Shown here: positions 52,134 through 52,658 of the stretch, piece by piece | Numbering within the stretch: position 1 is the stretch's first letter | Layout of the letters: each line of letters opens with the position of its first letter | Assembly: GCA_025463305.1 (NCBI GenBank) | Contig: JAOBWK010000100.1 | Location: 1 to 52,658, forward strand | Direction: 5' to 3' | DNA: 52,658 bases | Origin: Ilumatobacteraceae bacterium | Lineage (GTDB): Bacteria > Actinomycetota > Acidimicrobiia > Acidimicrobiales > Ilumatobacteraceae | Notes under the pieces: model-generated | Told to the model about the DNA's origin: nothing | Seen by the model: only the letters and a program-made list of their open reading frames with translations | Database searches by the model: none | Translations under genes and position numbers: made by a program

Positions 52134-52658
52134 TCAGGCGCCGTCGAAGTGGTGGCGCAGGGCCGAATCGACGAGTGCCGCGCGCAGCGCGCCGCCGAGG
52201 TCGGCGAGCTCGGTGAGGGTGTCGAGCGCCGCCTGTCGCGACTGGGGGTTGCGCTGGCGCAGCAGCGGCATGATCCGCTGCTCGAACAGCGCCGCTTCGC
52301 GGTCGGCGGCCTGGCGCCAGGTGCGCAGGTGCCGGGCGTCGATGCCGTTGGCGAGGAACTTCGCGGCCACCACAGCGACGGCGACCGCGTCGGGCGAGAA
52401 GGTGACGTCGCGGCCCGAACCGCGCCCGGTGACGAGGCCGAAGGATTCGAGCTCGGCCAGCTGCTCGAGCGTGATGCCGGCCGCAGCGCACACCTCGTCG
52501 CGGTCGAAGGGCATGCCGTCGGTGCCGCCCACCGCGGTGCGCGGCGTGGGCTTCGGGGCCACCGTGAGGGTCGGGGTCGGGGTCGGGGCCGGCGACGGCT
52601 CGGCGACGACCGGAGTCGGGACGGGCTCGGCGGCTGCAGGCGTCGGGGCGGCCGGCTC
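52134..52658 (-). CDS. ftsR: MerR-superfamily regulator, FtsR/Rv1828-like (5' end outside window)
   Basis: At least 174 codons; the frame is open to the right edge, so the N-terminal HTH is not seen. The visible start is a Pro/Ala/Thr/Val-rich linker of about 35 residues (repeated P-T-P). The second domain follows: FDRDEVCAAAGITLEQLAELESFGLV, then DAVAVAVVAAKFLANGIDARHLRTW and QRIMPLLRQRNPQSR. In layout and neighbours it corresponds to mycobacterial Rv1828/FtsR, a regulator linked to cell division. The gene symbol is by synteny and domain only. Confidence 0.72.
   Translation of the reverse strand, partial: EPAAPTPAAAEPVPTPVVAEPSPAPTPTPTLTVAPKPTPRTAVGGTDGMPFDRDEVCAAAGITLEQLAELESFGLVTGRGSGRDVTFSPDAVAVAVVAAKFLANGIDARHLRTWRQAADREAALFEQRIMPLLRQRNPQSRQAALDTLTELADLGGALRAALVDSALRHHFDGA

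Overview
The window is a GC-rich actinobacterial chromosome segment. The gene content points to class Acidimicrobiia (Ilumatobacter-like): a WhiB regulator, luciferase-like flavin oxidoreductases, a DprE2-like reductase, an actinobacterial-type ATP-dependent DNA ligase, and a gcvP/gcvT - MerR - bifunctional nuclease - FtsR-like order that recalls the mycobacterial Rv1828-Rv1832 locus. The class is an inference from gene content; no rRNA or tRNA is present. Many genes that start a transcription unit have no Shine-Dalgarno sequence. Instead they carry a TANNNT box 6-8 nt before the start codon, which suggests leaderless transcripts, and I used this to choose several starts.

Layout. 1-7.1 kb: an RGD-rich protein cut by the left edge, a gamma-carbonic-anhydrase-like protein, prmA, a ribokinase-like kinase, a WhiB regulator, then threonine aldolase and an asparagine-oxygenase-like Fe(II)/2-oxoglutarate enzyme divergent from an RpiR regulator, and a small zinc-finger protein. 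7.1-7.5 kb: a non-coding stretch with a 16-bp palindrome and about 71-bp tandem repeats. 8-12.5 kb: a complete late biotin pathway (bioA, bioB, bioF, bioD) with an orphan Nfu N-terminal-domain protein. 12.5-18.2 kb: DNA ligase, arylamine N-acetyltransferase, a PAP2 membrane enzyme, MsrB and an ABC-2 exporter.

18.3-34.3 kb is the most unusual part: an apparent import and degradation island for a purine-like compound. It holds a binuclear amidohydrolase, three Rieske-oxygenase-family proteins (one lacking the whole Rieske cluster region), three divergent adenosine-deaminase-family proteins, an adenine-deaminase-family protein, an acyl-CoA-dehydrogenase-fold flavoprotein, a complete NitT/TauT-type ABC importer with an NMT1-like lipoprotein, a PhyH-type dioxygenase and a carboxymuconolactone-decarboxylase-family protein. 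A likely logic is uptake, oxidative trimming of substituents, hydrolytic deamination, then ring processing. The substrate is unknown.

34.4-42.6 kb: an exported carotenoid-oxygenase-family lipoprotein, alpha/beta hydrolase, DprE2-like reductase, serine beta-lactamase/esterase, luciferase-like oxidoreductase, FKBP, thioesterase, a sphingosine-1-phosphate-lyase-like PLP enzyme and an uncharacterised protein. 42.6-52.7 kb is glycine metabolism: kbl-tdh convert threonine to glycine, a tandem glycine riboswitch precedes gcvP, and gcvT lies convergent with it in an operon behind a MerR regulator, a bifunctional nuclease and a second MerR/FtsR-like regulator cut by the right edge. gcvH is not in the window.
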